Below are positions 17,406 through 26,228 of a DNA stretch of 64,000 nucleotides, in pieces (position 1 is the first letter of the stretch; every line of letters starts with the position of its first letter). The notes under the pieces are model-generated. The model ran no database searches and was not told the origin of the DNA. It saw only the letters and a program-made list of their open reading frames with translations. Origin of the DNA: Crossiella equi (GTDB lineage: Bacteria; Actinomycetota; Actinomycetes; Mycobacteriales; Pseudonocardiaceae); the NCBI RefSeq assembly GCF_017876755.1, contig NZ_JAGIOO010000001.1:6557786-6621785 (forward strand), read 5' to 3'. The position numbers and the translations under genes were made by a program.

Positions 17406-17438
17406 GCCTCCCGGCGCGGCGTGGCCGCGCCGGGAGGC
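17406..17438. terminator. Bidirectional terminator between convergent genes
   Basis: A perfect 15-bp GC-rich stem (17406-17420 with 17424-17438) and a GTG loop, between the 16660 gene and the DUF4439 gene. Confidence 0.85.
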
Positions 17439-17489
17439 GTGCCGTGGCCGGCGGGTGGTGCCCGTGGCAACCCGTTGGTGCCGGTCCGG

Positions 17490-17963
17490 TCAGGGCTGGC
17501 CGGGGAAGGGCACCGTCAACGGGTTCGCGCCGCCCGCCTTGCGCCAGCGCGTGGCGCGGATCGCCGCCGTGGTCAGGGCCTCCAGGCCGGAGCGGCGCAG
17601 CGACTGGTCCTCGGTGCGTTCCAGCACCGCGCGCCAGGCGGCCGCCGTGTCGGTCTCGGCGGTCACCAGCAGTGTGATGGCCGAGGCCTGGTCGGTCACC
17701 GGCTGCGGGGGTGCGTAGCCCGGTTCGGCCGAGACCGGGGTCGCGCCCGAGTCGCGGACCAGGCGTTCGGTGGCGTCGCGGCGGGCGCGGTGGGCTGTCG
17801 CGCCGTCGCGCACGGCGTTCTGCAGCGTGTCGCGGACGAAGGCCGTGGCCAGGCCGTAGGCCCAGTCGGCGGCGTGCTCGGCGGCGAGGGCGCGCTGCAC
17901 CGCGGTCAGCGTCTCCGGCGGAAGTGCGGCGCCGCCGCTTGTGGACTGCTGGGGGGAGGTCAT
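17490..17963 (-). CDS. DUF4439 ferritin-like domain protein
   Basis: A 157-residue, Ala-rich, all-helical protein. The helices (AVQRALAAEHAADWAYGL, AHRARRDATERLVRD, TLLVTAETDTAAAWRAVLE) match the DUF4439 ferritin-like four-helix bundle. Its start overlaps the stop of the lipoprotein gene (ATGA), so both are made together. The pair corresponds in position and order to Rv2844/Rv2843, next to rimP in mycobacteria. Function unknown; whether it binds metal is unclear, as few Glu/His ligands are obvious. Confidence 0.8.
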   Translation of the reverse strand: MTSPQQSTSGGAALPPETLTAVQRALAAEHAADWAYGLATAFVRDTLQNAVRDGATAHRARRDATERLVRDSGATPVSAEPGYAPPQPVTDQASAITLLVTAETDTAAAWRAVLERTEDQSLRRSGLEALTTAAIRATRWRKAGGANPLTVPFPGQP

Positions 17964-18451
17964 GCCAGCACCTCTCGCAGGCTCGCGCAGCAGGCCGCGA
18001 CCGAGGCGACCAGGCCCGCGCGGTACGGCGGCAGGCCCGTGACCAGGCCCGCCGCTTCCTTCTCGGCCGCGGTCGCCGCCTCGCGCAGCGCGGTCAGGGC
18101 CGCCGCCTGCTGGCCCGGGACGGCGGGCGGCTGCGTGCTCGGGGCCGCCGTGGCGGTCGACGAGGCGCGCGCGGGGCGGGCCCGCTCCAGTTCCTTCCTC
18201 AGCGCCTCGGCATGTTGCTGGCGGTCACCGGCGACCGTGCCCGCCTGGGCGGCCAGGGCCGGATGGGTGGTGGCGGTGGCCTTGGCCAGCGCGGCGTCCG
18301 CGCTGGCCCGGGTCAGCAGGGCCTCCAGGGGATCGGGCTGCTCCTGGGCCGGTTCAGGGGTGCACGCGCTGGCCAGCGGCACTGCCGCCACGGCGAGCGC
18401 TCCGGCCAGCAGTACCCGGCGGCGGCCGAGTCGCGGGGGGACGATGGTCAC
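17960..18451 (-). CDS. Exported Ala-rich lipoprotein
   Basis: A 163-residue protein. The N-terminus has twin arginines (LGRRRVLLAG), a hydrophobic core and a lipobox LASAC around residue 30, so it is probably Tat-exported and lipid-anchored. The rest is Ala-rich and helical with heptad-like spacing (ALRKELERARPA). It is coupled by a 4-nt overlap to the DUF4439 gene. Divergent from rimP, with a shared 216-bp upstream region. Function unknown. Confidence 0.78.
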   Translation of the reverse strand: MTIVPPRLGRRRVLLAGALAVAAVPLASACTPEPAQEQPDPLEALLTRASADAALAKATATTHPALAAQAGTVAGDRQQHAEALRKELERARPARASSTATAAPSTQPPAVPGQQAAALTALREAATAAEKEAAGLVTGLPPYRAGLVASVAACCASLREVLA

Positions 18452-18667
18452 ACCCAGTCATCCTGCCAGGCCGCCGAAACCGCCCCGAGCACCGCACGCG
18501 TGGCGACTCCACCGAACGAGCGGTGATCGTCGCGGCCCGGAGCACTCCTCGGACGAGATACGCTGAGCAACCTCGGCCGGTGGCGTGCAGCACCGGACGC
18601 GGGTCGGCCCTTGCCCCACGCAGGTGTGCCGTCGCAGCCCTCTGCACCGCAGACAAGGAGTGACCAC
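18452..18667. promoter_or_regulatory. Divergent promoter region, lipoprotein gene / rimP
   Basis: A 216-bp gap. GATACGCT at about 18557-18564 contains TACGCT, a possible -10 for the rimP-nusA-infB operon with a leader of about 100 nt. I see no RNA gene here. Confidence 0.35.
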
Positions 18668-19213
18668 GTGTCCAGCGCGCCGCGCGACGAGCTCGTCGCC
18701 CAGCTCGAACCCCTCGTGCGGGAAACCGTGCACGAGGTCGGCTTCGAGCTGGAGGAGCTCGACATCCGGCAGGCGGGACGACGTCGGCTGGTCCGGGTGG
18801 TCGTCGATTCCGACGACGGCATCGGCCTCGACGAGATCGCCAAGGTGTCCCGTTCGGTGTCGGCCACGCTCGACGCGCACGACGCGATCCTGGCCAGCGC
18901 CTACACCCTCGAGGTCACCTCGCCCGGCATCGACCGGCCGCTGACCCACCCGCGCCACTGGCGCCGCAACAAGCTGCGCCTGGTGAAGGTGCGGCCGGTG
19001 GAGGGCGCGGAGTACCTCGGCCGCGTCGGTACCGCCGACGACCACGAGACCGGTGGCGTGGTGCTGCTGGTCGACGGCGAGCTGCGCACGGTGCCCTACC
19101 GCGAGATGGCCAAGGCCGTCATCGAGGTGGAGTTCCGCCAGCCGCCGACCGAAGAACTGATCAAGCTGGACCGTTCCCTGGGCGCGGACGGATCGAAGGA
19201 GGAGTCGAAGTGA
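18668..19213 (+). CDS. rimP: Ribosome maturation factor RimP
   Basis: A 181-residue 30S assembly factor. N-terminal alpha/beta domain with [10 protein letters not shown] and [10 protein letters not shown] (about 25-50), [15 protein letters not shown], then the signature [14 protein letters not shown] near 90-105 and a C-terminal SH3-like domain. The GTG at 18668 is chosen because AAGGAG lies 7 nt upstream at 18655-18660; the longer frame from 18611 has no such site. First gene of the rimP-nusA-ylxR-infB operon; its TGA overlaps the nusA start as GTGA. Confidence 0.96.
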   Translation: MSSAPRDELVAQLEPLVRETVHEVGFELEELDIRQAGRRRLVRVVVDSDDGIGLDEIAKVSRSVSATLDAHDAILASAYTLEVTSPGIDRPLTHPRHWRRNKLRLVKVRPVEGAEYLGRVGTADDHETGGVVLLVDGELRTVPYREMAKAVIEVEFRQPPTEELIKLDRSLGADGSKEESK

Positions 19214-20244
19214 ACGTCGACATCGCCGCACTCAGGGCGATCGAACGGGACAAGGACATCCCTTTCGAGACCGTCATCGAGGCCATCGAGACCGCGCTGC
19301 TCACCGCGTACAAGCACACCGAGGGCCACGCCCCGCACGCCCGCGTCGACATCGACCGCAAGAGCGGCGTGGTGCGGGTGCTCGCCCAGGACCTCGGGCA
19401 CGACGGCACCATCGCCCAGGAGTGGGACGACACGCCGGAGGGCTTCGGCCGCATCGCGGCGACCACCGCGCGCCAGGTCATCCTGCAGCGCCTGCGTGAC
19501 GCCGAGCACGAGAAGACCTTCGGCGAGTTCGCGGCCAAGGAGAACGAGATCATCGCCGGTGTGGTGCAGCGCGACGCGCGCGCCAACTCGCGCGGCATGG
19601 TCGTGGTGCAGATCGGCGACACCGAGGGCGTGCTGCCCCCGGCCGAGCAGGTGCCGGGCGAGGACTACCAGCACGGCAACCGCATCAAGTGCTACGTGGT
19701 CGGCGTCTCGCGCGGCGTGCGCGGCCCGCAGATCACGCTCTCCCGCACGCACCCGCACCTGGTGCGCAGGCTGTTCGCGCTGGAGGTCCCGGAGATCGCC
19801 GACGGCACCGTGGAGATCGCCGCGGTGGCGCGCGAGGCCGGGCACCGGTCCAAGATCGCGGTCCGCTCCACCGTGTCCGGAGTGAACGCCAAGGGCGCGT
19901 GCATCGGGCCGATGGGTGCGCGCGTGCGCAACGTCATGAGCGAGCTCTTCGGTGAGAAGATCGACATCGTCGACTACTCCGAGGACCCGGCGACCTTCGT
20001 CGGGAATGCGCTCAGTCCGGCGAAGGTTGTCTCCGTCCGGGTGGTCGACGAACGGGCCAAGACCGCCCGGGTGGTCGTGCCGGACTTCCAGCTCTCCCTC
20101 GCCATCGGCAAGGAGGGGCAGAACGCCCGGCTGGCCGCTCGGCTGACCGGGTGGCGCATCGACATCCGCAGCGACGCCGACCCCGCCGGACCTGGGGCGG
20201 GAGCCGCGGCGGCCGGTGCGGCGGCCTCGGGTTCGGCTGACTGA
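19210..20244 (+). CDS. nusA: Transcription termination/antitermination factor NusA
   Basis: A 344-residue RNA polymerase-associated factor. N-terminal RNAP-binding domain (1-125), S1 domain (about 105-180, [18 protein letters not shown]), then two KH domains: KH1 around 190-270 ([22 protein letters not shown]) and KH2 around 280-325 ([20 protein letters not shown]). It lacks the C-terminal acidic repeats of E. coli NusA, as is normal for actinobacteria. The short Ala/Gly tail is low-complexity. Starts on a GTG overlapping the rimP stop. Confidence 0.97.
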   Translation: MNVDIAALRAIERDKDIPFETVIEAIETALLTAYKHTEGHAPHARVDIDRKSGVVRVLAQDLGHDGTIAQEWDDTPEGFGRIAATTARQVILQRLRDAEHEKTFGEFAAKENEIIAGVVQRDARANSRGMVVVQIGDTEGVLPPAEQVPGEDYQHGNRIKCYVVGVSRGVRGPQITLSRTHPHLVRRLFALEVPEIADGTVEIAAVAREAGHRSKIAVRSTVSGVNAKGACIGPMGARVRNVMSELFGEKIDIVDYSEDPATFVGNALSPAKVVSVRVVDERAKTARVVVPDFQLSLAIGKEGQNARLAARLTGWRIDIRSDADPAGPGAGAAAAGAAASGSAD

Positions 20245-20250
20245 GCCCGA

Positions 20251-20279
20251 AGCGTTAGACTCTACTTTGGCGCAACGCT
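20251..20279 (+). promoter_or_regulatory. nusA-ylxR spacer with -10-like box and small hairpin
   Basis: AGCGTT and AACGCT could pair as a 6-bp stem around a 17-nt loop. The loop contains TAGACT (20256-20261), a -10-like box. It may mark an internal promoter for ylxR-infB. Confidence 0.35.
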
Positions 20280-20294
20280 GGGGAGCGGTTACTC

Positions 20295-20552
20295 GTGCAC
20301 GAAGGTCCAGTACGGACGTGTGTCGGATGCCGGTCCCGGGCGTTGGCCCAAGAGCTGCTGCGAGTGGTGGCCGATAACGATTCGCTTGTTGTCGATCTCC
20401 GGCGTAGGTTGCCCGGTAGGGGGGCGTGGCTGCACCCCGATCCGGAATGCCTACGCCTGGCTGAGCGGCGTCGAGCGTTCCCGCGAGCGTTGCGCGTTCC
20501 GGGACCGGTCGACGTGGGCGAGGTCAGGAACCACCTCGAACAGCGTGCTTGA
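20295..20552 (+). CDS. ylxR: YlxR family RNA-binding protein (DUF448)
   Basis: An 85-residue basic protein. Family signature RTCVGCRSR near the N-terminus, then VDLRRRLPGRGAWLHPDPEC, which matches the YlxR fold. It lies between nusA and infB, as in most bacteria. In some species YlxR binds RNase P RNA or acts as a nucleoid protein; that role is inferred here. The GTG start gives the usual length. Confidence 0.92.
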   Translation: MHEGPVRTCVGCRSRALAQELLRVVADNDSLVVDLRRRLPGRGAWLHPDPECLRLAERRRAFPRALRVPGPVDVGEVRNHLEQRA

Positions 20553-20584
20553 GAATCTTCACCGGTGCGAGAACCTCTCGCGCC

Positions 20585-20662
20585 ATGTCCGGAACAAGGA
20601 AGCAGGTCGACCCGTCATGAGTCAGCCGTGAAGCTGAAGCCATGAGCGCGTTTCGACGGTAG
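20585..20662 (+). promoter_or_regulatory. Chain of four overlapping mini-ORFs in the infB leader
   Basis: Four consecutive tiny reading frames: 20585-20620 (MSGTRKQVDPS), 20617-20631 (MSQP), 20628-20645 (MKLKP) and 20642-20662 (MSAFRR). Each stop overlaps the next start by 4 nt (ATGA, GTGA, ATGA). None is in frame with infB, which starts 46 nt after the last stop. The arrangement looks built for serial termination and reinitiation, so it may control IF2 synthesis. From memory, Streptomyces infB leaders have similar ATGAGTAC-type chains. The translation of these ORFs is unproven. Confidence 0.5.
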
Positions 20663-20666
20663 GCGA

Positions 20667-20691
20667 GGTCGAGCGGGATTGCCGCTTGGCC
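20667..20691 (+). other. Hairpin between mini-ORF chain and infB
   Basis: GGTCGAGCGG and CCGCTTGGCC form a 10-bp stem (two G-U pairs) with a 5-nt loop. It starts 5 nt after the last mini-ORF stop and ends about 9 nt before the infB ribosome binding site. No T-run follows, so an effect on translation is more likely than termination. Confidence 0.5.
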
Positions 20692-20708
20692 TCCAGAATA
20701 GGAGACCA

Positions 20709-23700
20709 GTGCCAGGCAAGGCCCGCGTGCACGAGCTCGCGAAGGAGCTCGGTGTCACCAGCAAGGATGTTCTGAACAAGCTCAAGGAGCTCGGCGAGTT
20801 CGTCAAGTCAGCGTCGTCCACCGTGGAAGCCCCCGTCGCCCGTCGGCTGCGGGACTCCCTCGGAGCCGGTGACTCCGCGAAGCGCTCCGCTCCGCGGCCC
20901 ACGCCGCCCGCCGCGCGTCCGACGCCCGGCGACGTGAAGCCCAAGTCCGCCGAGCAGCCGCGCCCCGGTGCGCCGGTGCCCGGCCCGTCCGCGATGCCCG
21001 CCCGCCCGGGTCCCGCGCCCAAGCCCGGTCCGCGCCCCCCGGCGCCGAAGCCGGCTCCGGCCGCGCCCGCCGCCCAGGCTCCGGCTCCCGCCGCTGCCGC
21101 GGCCCCCTCGCCGTCCGCGCCCAAGCCGGCTCCGGCCGCGCCGAAGCCGCCGGTCGCGCCGAAGGCCGAGCAGCCCCGCGTGGAGCAGCCCAAGGCCGAC
21201 GCCCCGCGCGCCGAGCAGCCCCGTGGCGACCGTCCCGGTCCCTCGGTCAAGCCCGGCCCGCGCCCAGGCCCGAAGCCGGCCCAGGACGCCGGTGTGGTGC
21301 CGCCGAAGACCCAGTCCCCCAAGCCCGGTCCGCGCGCGCCGCGTCCCGGCAACAACCCGTTCGGTGTCGGCGCCGGTGCGCCGCCCGCACGTCCCTCCTC
21401 TCCGCGTCCGGGCACCCCGGGCGCGATGCCCTCTCGGCCGAGTGACTCCCGGCAGGGTGACGGACCGCGTCCGTCCGCGCCGCGGGGTGACCGTCCGGCG
21501 CCGGGCAGCGGTGGTCCGCGTCCCAATCCGGGCAACATGCCGCCTCGGCCCAACCCGGGCATGATGCCGCCCCGGCCCGCCCGTCCGGCTGGTCCGGGTG
21601 GCGGTGGCCGTGGTGGCCAGGGTGGCCCCGGCGGCCGTGGTGGCCCCGGTGGCGGCGGTCGTCCCGGCGGTGGCGGCGGTGGCGGTGGCTTCCGCGGCGG
21701 TCCCGGCGGTGGCGGCGGCGGTCGTCCCGGTGGCGGCGGCGGTGGCGGTGGCTTCCGCGGCGGTCCCGGCGGTGGCGGTGGCGGCGGCGGTTTCCGCGGC
21801 GGCCCCGGTGGCAGCCCCGGCGGCGCGCCCGCCGGTGGTGGCGGTGGTTTCCGCGGGCGTCCGGGTGGTCCCGGTGGCCGTGGCGGTGCCGCGGGTGCCT
21901 TCGGCCGTCCGGGTGGTCCGGCTCGCCGTGGTCGCAAGTCCAAGCGCCAGAAGCGCCAGGAGTTCGACAACATGCAGGCCCCGTCCATCGGCGGCGTGCG
22001 CCTGCCGAAGGGCAGCGGCGAGGTCATCCGGCTTCCCCGTGGCGCCTCGCTGACGGACTTCGCCGAGAAGATCGGCGCCAACCCGGCTTCGCTGGTACAG
22101 GTGCTGTTCCACCTCGGTGAGATGGTCACCGCGACGCAGTCCGTCTCCGACGAGGTGCTCGAGCTCCTCGGCTCGGAGATGAACTACCAGGTCCAGGTCG
22201 TGAGCCCGGAGGAGGAAGACCGCGAGCTGCTGTCTTCCTTCGACATCACCTACGGCGAGGACGCCGGGGACGAGGACGACCTCGTCATCCGCCCGCCGGT
22301 GGTGACCGTCATGGGTCACGTCGACCACGGTAAGACCCGACTGCTGGACACGATCCGCAAGAGCAACGTCCACGAGGGCGAGGCCGGCGGCATCACCCAG
22401 CACATCGGTGCCTACCAGGTCCAGACCCAGCTCGAGGGCAACGACCGCCTCATCACCTTCATCGACACCCCGGGTCACGAGGCGTTCACCGCCATGCGTG
22501 CCCGTGGTGCGAACTCCACCGACATCGCGGTGATCGTGGTCGCCGCCGACGACGGTGTGATGCCGCAGACGGTGGAAGCGATCAACCACGCCCAGGCGGC
22601 CAACGCGCCGATCGTGGTCGCGGTCAACAAGATCGACAAGGAGGGGGCCAACCCCGCCAAGATCCGCCAGCAGCTCACCGAGTACGGGCTGGTCGCCGAG
22701 GAGTACGGCGGCGAGACCATGTTCGTGGACATCTCGGCGCGCCAGAACATCAACATCGACGGCCTGCTCGAGGCGATCCTGTTGACCGCGGACGCTTCTC
22801 TGGACCTCCGGGCGAACCCGAACATGGAGGCCCAGGGTGTCGCGATCGAGGCGCACCTCGACCGCGGCCGTGGCCCGGTGGCCACCGTCCTGGTCCAGCG
22901 CGGCACGCTGCGCGTCGGCGACTCGATCGTCGCCGGCGACGCCTACGGTCGCGTGCGCCGCATGGTCGACGAGTACAACGACGACGTCACCGAGGCGACC
23001 CCGTCGCGTCCGGTGCAGGTCATCGGTCTGACCTCGGTGCCCGGTGCGGGTGATACCTTCCTCGTCGTCGACGAGGACCGCGTCGCGCGCCAGATCGCCG
23101 AGCGCCGCCAGGCCCGCATCCGCAACGCCCAGAACGCGGCCAAGCGGAAGCGGATCAGCCTGGAGGACCTGGACTCCGCGCTGAAGGAGACCAACCAGCT
23201 CAACCTGATCATCAAGGGCGACAACTCCGGTACCGTCGAGGCACTGGAAGCCGCGCTCATGAAGATCGAGGTCGGCGACGACGTCATGCTCAACGTGGTG
23301 CACCGCGGCGTCGGTGGCGTCACCGAGAGCGACATCAACCTCGCCACCGCGACCGAGAACACCATCGTCCTGGGCTTCAACGTCCGGGCCGAGGGTCGCG
23401 CCACCGAGCTGGCCAACCGCGAGGGCGTGGAGATCCGGTACTACACCGTGATCTACCAGGCGATCGACGAGATCGAGCAGGCCCTCAAGGGCATGCTCAA
23501 GCCGGAGTACGAAGAGGTCCAGCTGGGCCGCGCCGAGATCCGCGACGTGTTCAAGAGCTCCAAGGTCGGCACCATCGCGGGTTGCATGGTGCTCTCCGGC
23601 GAGATCAAGCGGAACACCAAGGCCCGGCTCCTCCGCGACAACAACGTCATCGCGGAGAACCTGCCGATCTCGACGCTGCGCCGGTTCAAGGACGACGTCA

Positions 23701-23810
23701 CCGAGGTCCGCGAGGGCTTCGAGTGTGGTCTGACGCTCGGCAACTACTCCGATCTCAAGGTCGAAGACGTGATCGAGACCTACGAGATGCGGGAGAAGCC
23801 GCGCAACTGA
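20709..23810 (+). CDS. infB: Translation initiation factor IF-2
   Basis: A 1033-residue GTPase that places initiator tRNA on the 30S subunit. N-terminal IF2_N helix domain (1-45), a very long Pro/Ala/Lys linker (about 60-295), a Gly/Arg-rich section (about 295-407, FRGGPG units), a second IF2_N-like segment (about 440-500), then the G domain from about 530: GHVDHGKT (G1), DTPGHEAF (G3) and NKID (G4). Domains II to IV follow to the C-terminus. The GTG at 20709 ([13 protein letters not shown]) follows AGGAGA; an upstream in-frame start at 20679 has none. The linker is typical of actinobacteria. Ends at a 17-bp terminator. Confidence 0.97.
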   Translation: MPGKARVHELAKELGVTSKDVLNKLKELGEFVKSASSTVEAPVARRLRDSLGAGDSAKRSAPRPTPPAARPTPGDVKPKSAEQPRPGAPVPGPSAMPARPGPAPKPGPRPPAPKPAPAAPAAQAPAPAAAAAPSPSAPKPAPAAPKPPVAPKAEQPRVEQPKADAPRAEQPRGDRPGPSVKPGPRPGPKPAQDAGVVPPKTQSPKPGPRAPRPGNNPFGVGAGAPPARPSSPRPGTPGAMPSRPSDSRQGDGPRPSAPRGDRPAPGSGGPRPNPGNMPPRPNPGMMPPRPARPAGPGGGGRGGQGGPGGRGGPGGGGRPGGGGGGGGFRGGPGGGGGGRPGGGGGGGGFRGGPGGGGGGGGFRGGPGGSPGGAPAGGGGGFRGRPGGPGGRGGAAGAFGRPGGPARRGRKSKRQKRQEFDNMQAPSIGGVRLPKGSGEVIRLPRGASLTDFAEKIGANPASLVQVLFHLGEMVTATQSVSDEVLELLGSEMNYQVQVVSPEEEDRELLSSFDITYGEDAGDEDDLVIRPPVVTVMGHVDHGKTRLLDTIRKSNVHEGEAGGITQHIGAYQVQTQLEGNDRLITFIDTPGHEAFTAMRARGANSTDIAVIVVAADDGVMPQTVEAINHAQAANAPIVVAVNKIDKEGANPAKIRQQLTEYGLVAEEYGGETMFVDISARQNINIDGLLEAILLTADASLDLRANPNMEAQGVAIEAHLDRGRGPVATVLVQRGTLRVGDSIVAGDAYGRVRRMVDEYNDDVTEATPSRPVQVIGLTSVPGAGDTFLVVDEDRVARQIAERRQARIRNAQNAAKRKRISLEDLDSALKETNQLNLIIKGDNSGTVEALEAALMKIEVGDDVMLNVVHRGVGGVTESDINLATATENTIVLGFNVRAEGRATELANREGVEIRYYTVIYQAIDEIEQALKGMLKPEYEEVQLGRAEIRDVFKSSKVGTIAGCMVLSGEIKRNTKARLLRDNNVIAENLPISTLRRFKDDVTEVREGFECGLTLGNYSDLKVEDVIETYEMREKPRN
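21590..21935 (+). repeat. Gly-rich coding repeats in infB
   Basis: Within the IF-2 linker, GGC/GGT-rich units carry FRGGPG at 21690, 21753 and 21792 (first TTC base), spaced 63 and then 39 bp. Slipped-strand length change is likely; the number of units may differ among strains. Confidence 0.75.
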
Positions 23811-23817
23811 GGTTGTG

Positions 23818-23855
23818 GCGGGCCCGGACCGACCGCGCGGTCGGTCCGGGCCCGC
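23818..23855. terminator. Strong terminator after infB
   Basis: A 17-bp perfect stem (23818-23834 with 23839-23855) around GCGC, starting 8 nt after the infB stop, with additional pairing of flanking GGTT/AACC. It separates infB from the DUF503-rbfA group. Confidence 0.9.
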
Positions 23856-23886
23856 AACCCTTCGAGCTACCCTCTGGTGATGCCCC

Positions 23887-24183
23887 TTGTACGTCGGGTC
23901 CCTGGAACTCGACATCCTGCTCGGTGACGTGCACTCGCTGAAGCAGAAGCGGTCGCTGGTCCGTCCGGTGATCGCGGAGATCCGCCGCAAGTTCGAGGTG
24001 GCCGCCGCCGAAGCCGGACATCTGGACCTGCATCGCCGTGCCCTGATCGGGGTGGCCGTGGTGGCCGCCGACGGAGGGCACATCCGGGACGTGCTCGAGG
24101 CCTGCGAGCGGCTGGTCGCCGCGCGGCCCGAGCTGGAGTTGCTGTCGGCACGGCAGCGCGTGCACGGACCGGATGACGAGTAA
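23887..24183 (+). CDS. DUF503 (YlxP-like) protein
   Basis: A 98-residue protein starting MYVGSLELDILLGDVHSLKQKRS, the diagnostic opening of DUF503/YlxP. The start is TTG because an in-frame stop lies just upstream at 23878-23880 and the family normally begins exactly here; GGTGA lies about 7 nt before it. Encoded between infB and rbfA in many Gram-positive bacteria, so a role in ribosome assembly or translation is suspected but not shown. Confidence 0.9.
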   Translation: MYVGSLELDILLGDVHSLKQKRSLVRPVIAEIRRKFEVAAAEAGHLDLHRRALIGVAVVAADGGHIRDVLEACERLVAARPELELLSARQRVHGPDDE

Positions 24184-24219
24184 GAAGACGAGCAAGACCC
24201 GAGAAAGGGAGTGAGCGCC

Positions 24220-24720
24220 GTGGCCGACCAGGCCCGCGCCCGCAGGCTGGCCAAGCGGATCGCCCAGATCGTGGCGTCCGCGATCGAACACCAGATCAAG
24301 GACCCGCGCCTGGCGAAGGTGACCATCACCGACGCTCGGGTCACCGGTGACCTGCGTGACGCCACCGTCTACTACACCGTCCTCGGCGACACCGTGGACT
24401 CCCCGCCGGACCTCGCAGGCGCGGCTGCCGCGCTGGCGAAGGCCACCGGCGTGCTGCGTTCGCTCGTCGGGCAGGGCACCGGGGTGCGGTTCACCCCGAC
24501 GCTGGCCTTTGTCGCCGACACGGTGCCGGACACCGCGCGTCAGATGGACGAGCTGCTGGCCAAGGCGCGCGAGGCCGACGCCGAGGTCGCCCGCCTGGCC
24601 TCGGGCGCGAGCCCGGCCGGGGACGCCGACCCGTACCGCGCGCCGCGTGAGGCCGAGGACGAGGACGACGACGAGGTGGCGGCCGAGGACCCGGCCGACG
24701 GTGAGCTTCGCCACCGCTGA
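24220..24720 (+). CDS. rbfA: 30S ribosome-binding factor RbfA
   Basis: A 166-residue 30S maturation factor. The KH-like core spans residues 1-115: [18 protein letters not shown], then [20 protein letters not shown] and [14 protein letters not shown] charged acidic tail ([14 protein letters not shown]) follows. The GTG at 24220 gives the normal MAD-ARARR N-terminus and AAGGGAG sits 8 nt upstream; the GTG at 24211 overlaps that site and is less likely. Confidence 0.95.
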   Translation: MADQARARRLAKRIAQIVASAIEHQIKDPRLAKVTITDARVTGDLRDATVYYTVLGDTVDSPPDLAGAAAALAKATGVLRSLVGQGTGVRFTPTLAFVADTVPDTARQMDELLAKAREADAEVARLASGASPAGDADPYRAPREAEDEDDDEVAAEDPADGELRHR

Positions 24721-24813
24721 ACAGCCCGGATATCTCAGCAAGGCATGGACGTGACCTGGGGTGGTGGGCGAGGCTGACCACCGGGGGTCAGCAGCAGCAT
24801 CACTGTCGCGGAG

Positions 24814-25839
24814 GTGAGCGCCCTGGTCGGCGAACGTGAAGCGGTGGCATCGCCCGGGTCGGAACTGGCGGCCGCCGCCACACTGCTGGCTGAGGCCTCC
24901 GACGTGACCCTGTTGGGCCACGTCAACCCGGACGCCGACGCGCTGGGCAGCGCACTCGCACTCGGTCTGGCCCTGCACCGCATGGGCAAGACCGTGCGGG
25001 TGTCCTTCTCCACGCCGGACCGGGCCCCGGAGGCCTTGGTCGCGCTGGACTCCGCGCAGCTGCTCGTCCCGCCGACCGCGGTGCCCGAGGTGCCGTCGCT
25101 GCTGGTCGCGATGGACACTGGCAGCCTGGCCCGGCTGGGCTGGCTGGGCGAGCGCGTGCCGAGGGTCATCGCCGAGGGCGGGGCGGTGCTGGTCATCGAC
25201 CACCACGCCTCCAACACGCGGTACGGCACGCATCACATCGTCGACGACCGCGCCGAGTCCACCACCGTCCTGGTCCTGCGGCTGCTGGACGAGATGGGTG
25301 TCGAGGTCGACGAGGAGATCGGGCGCTGCCTGTACGCGGGCCTGGTCACCGATACCAGCTCCTTCCGCCGGGCCCGCCCCCAGACGCACGAGCTGGCCGC
25401 GCGCCTGCTCGCCGCGGGTGTGGACGCGGAGGCCACCGCGCGGCCGTTGATGGACAACCACCCGTTCGCCTGGCTGGGCATGCTGTCCACAGTGCTCGGC
25501 GGCGCCCGGCTGGAGCCGGAGGCCGCGCAGGGCTTCGGGCTGGTGCACGCCGTGGTGCGGCTGCGGGACGTCACGGGGCTGCGCAGCGAGGACATCGACA
25601 GCGTGGTGGACGTGGTGCGCAGCACCGCCGAGGCCGAGGTCGCGGTCGTGGTGAAGGAGATCGGCGACCAGGAGTGGTCGCTGTCGATGCGCGCGGTCGC
25701 GCGGGTCAACGTCGGGGCCGCCGCACAGGCGCTCGGCGGCGGTGGGCACCGGCTGGCCGCCGGGTGCACCATGCGGGGCTCGCTGGAGCAGGTGCTTGCC
25801 GAGGTCCGGGCGGCACTGCAGGACGCACCGCTCCTCTGA
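24814..25839 (+). CDS. DHH/DHHA1 family phosphoesterase (NrnA-like)
   Basis: A 341-residue DHH phosphoesterase. Mn-binding motifs: GHVNPDADALGS near residues 35-46, MDTGS near 105, IDHHASN near 128-134 and the TDTSSFR region near 181. The DHHA1 domain is at the C-terminus (ALGGGGHRLAAGC). Mycobacterial relatives (Rv2837c) degrade nanoRNA, pAp and cyclic di-AMP intermediates; that role is inferred by position and family. The GTG at 24814 is the best start, but no clean ribosome binding site precedes it, so the true start could be a little downstream. Confidence 0.88.
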   Translation: MSALVGEREAVASPGSELAAAATLLAEASDVTLLGHVNPDADALGSALALGLALHRMGKTVRVSFSTPDRAPEALVALDSAQLLVPPTAVPEVPSLLVAMDTGSLARLGWLGERVPRVIAEGGAVLVIDHHASNTRYGTHHIVDDRAESTTVLVLRLLDEMGVEVDEEIGRCLYAGLVTDTSSFRRARPQTHELAARLLAAGVDAEATARPLMDNHPFAWLGMLSTVLGGARLEPEAAQGFGLVHAVVRLRDVTGLRSEDIDSVVDVVRSTAEAEVAVVVKEIGDQEWSLSMRAVARVNVGAAAQALGGGGHRLAAGCTMRGSLEQVLAEVRAALQDAPLL

Positions 25840-26228
25840 CCACGCCTCGCTGACCGCCTCGCCCACTTCCCTGGTGGGGTTGCTTGCTAGTCAGGCCACT
25901 TCCCTGGTGAGAGGCCGCTTCCCGGTGTGGGCGTGCCGCAGGGCAGGCTGCGTCGCGTGGCAAGGCGCGTCGCGTGGCAAGGCCTGTCGCAGGCAAGGCG
26001 CGCTGTGGGGCAAGGCGCGTTGTGGGCAGGCTGCTACCTCAGTCCGGCCGCGTTGAGGTCAGGCTTCGGCCTCGTCGTGCGTGATGGGCTGCTGCTTGGC
26101 ACGGCACACCGAGCCGCGTCGCGCCATGCGGAGGGGCCCCCGCGGCGCGAGGTGACCACGGGCCAAGGCCGTGTGGCCCTGGCCGGACGTCGGACCCGGC
26201 GGCCCGGCCCCACCGGCAGCGGGGCCGG
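25840..26228. other. Repeat-rich intergenic region, no gene seen
   Basis: About 390 bp between convergent genes with no supported coding sequence. It contains two copies of CCACTTCCCTGGTG (25863-25876 and 25896-25909), a degenerate third copy near 25914, and the tandem array described next. Confidence 0.6.
25942..26037. repeat. Tandem ~17-bp repeats
   Basis: About 5.5 imperfect copies of GGCAAGGCGCGTCGCGT, starting at 25942, 25959, 25976, 25992, 26009 and 26025, with unit lengths of 16-17 bp. The copies differ in GTCGCGT versus GTTGTG endings. It has no flanking cas genes and the units have no spacers, so it is a minisatellite. Confidence 0.75.

Noticed and set aside
18452-18667. tRNA gene in the rimP upstream gap
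   Set aside because: I looked for a cloverleaf and T-loop GTTCRA-type sequence and found neither.
20808-24365. A 1185-codon open frame antisense to infB
   Set aside because: Its residues are the low-complexity mirror of a GC-rich coding strand; infB is certain and no start, domain or promoter supports the antisense frame.
25863-26037. Repeat array as a CRISPR
   Set aside because: Units are directly adjacent with no spacers and no cas genes are present.
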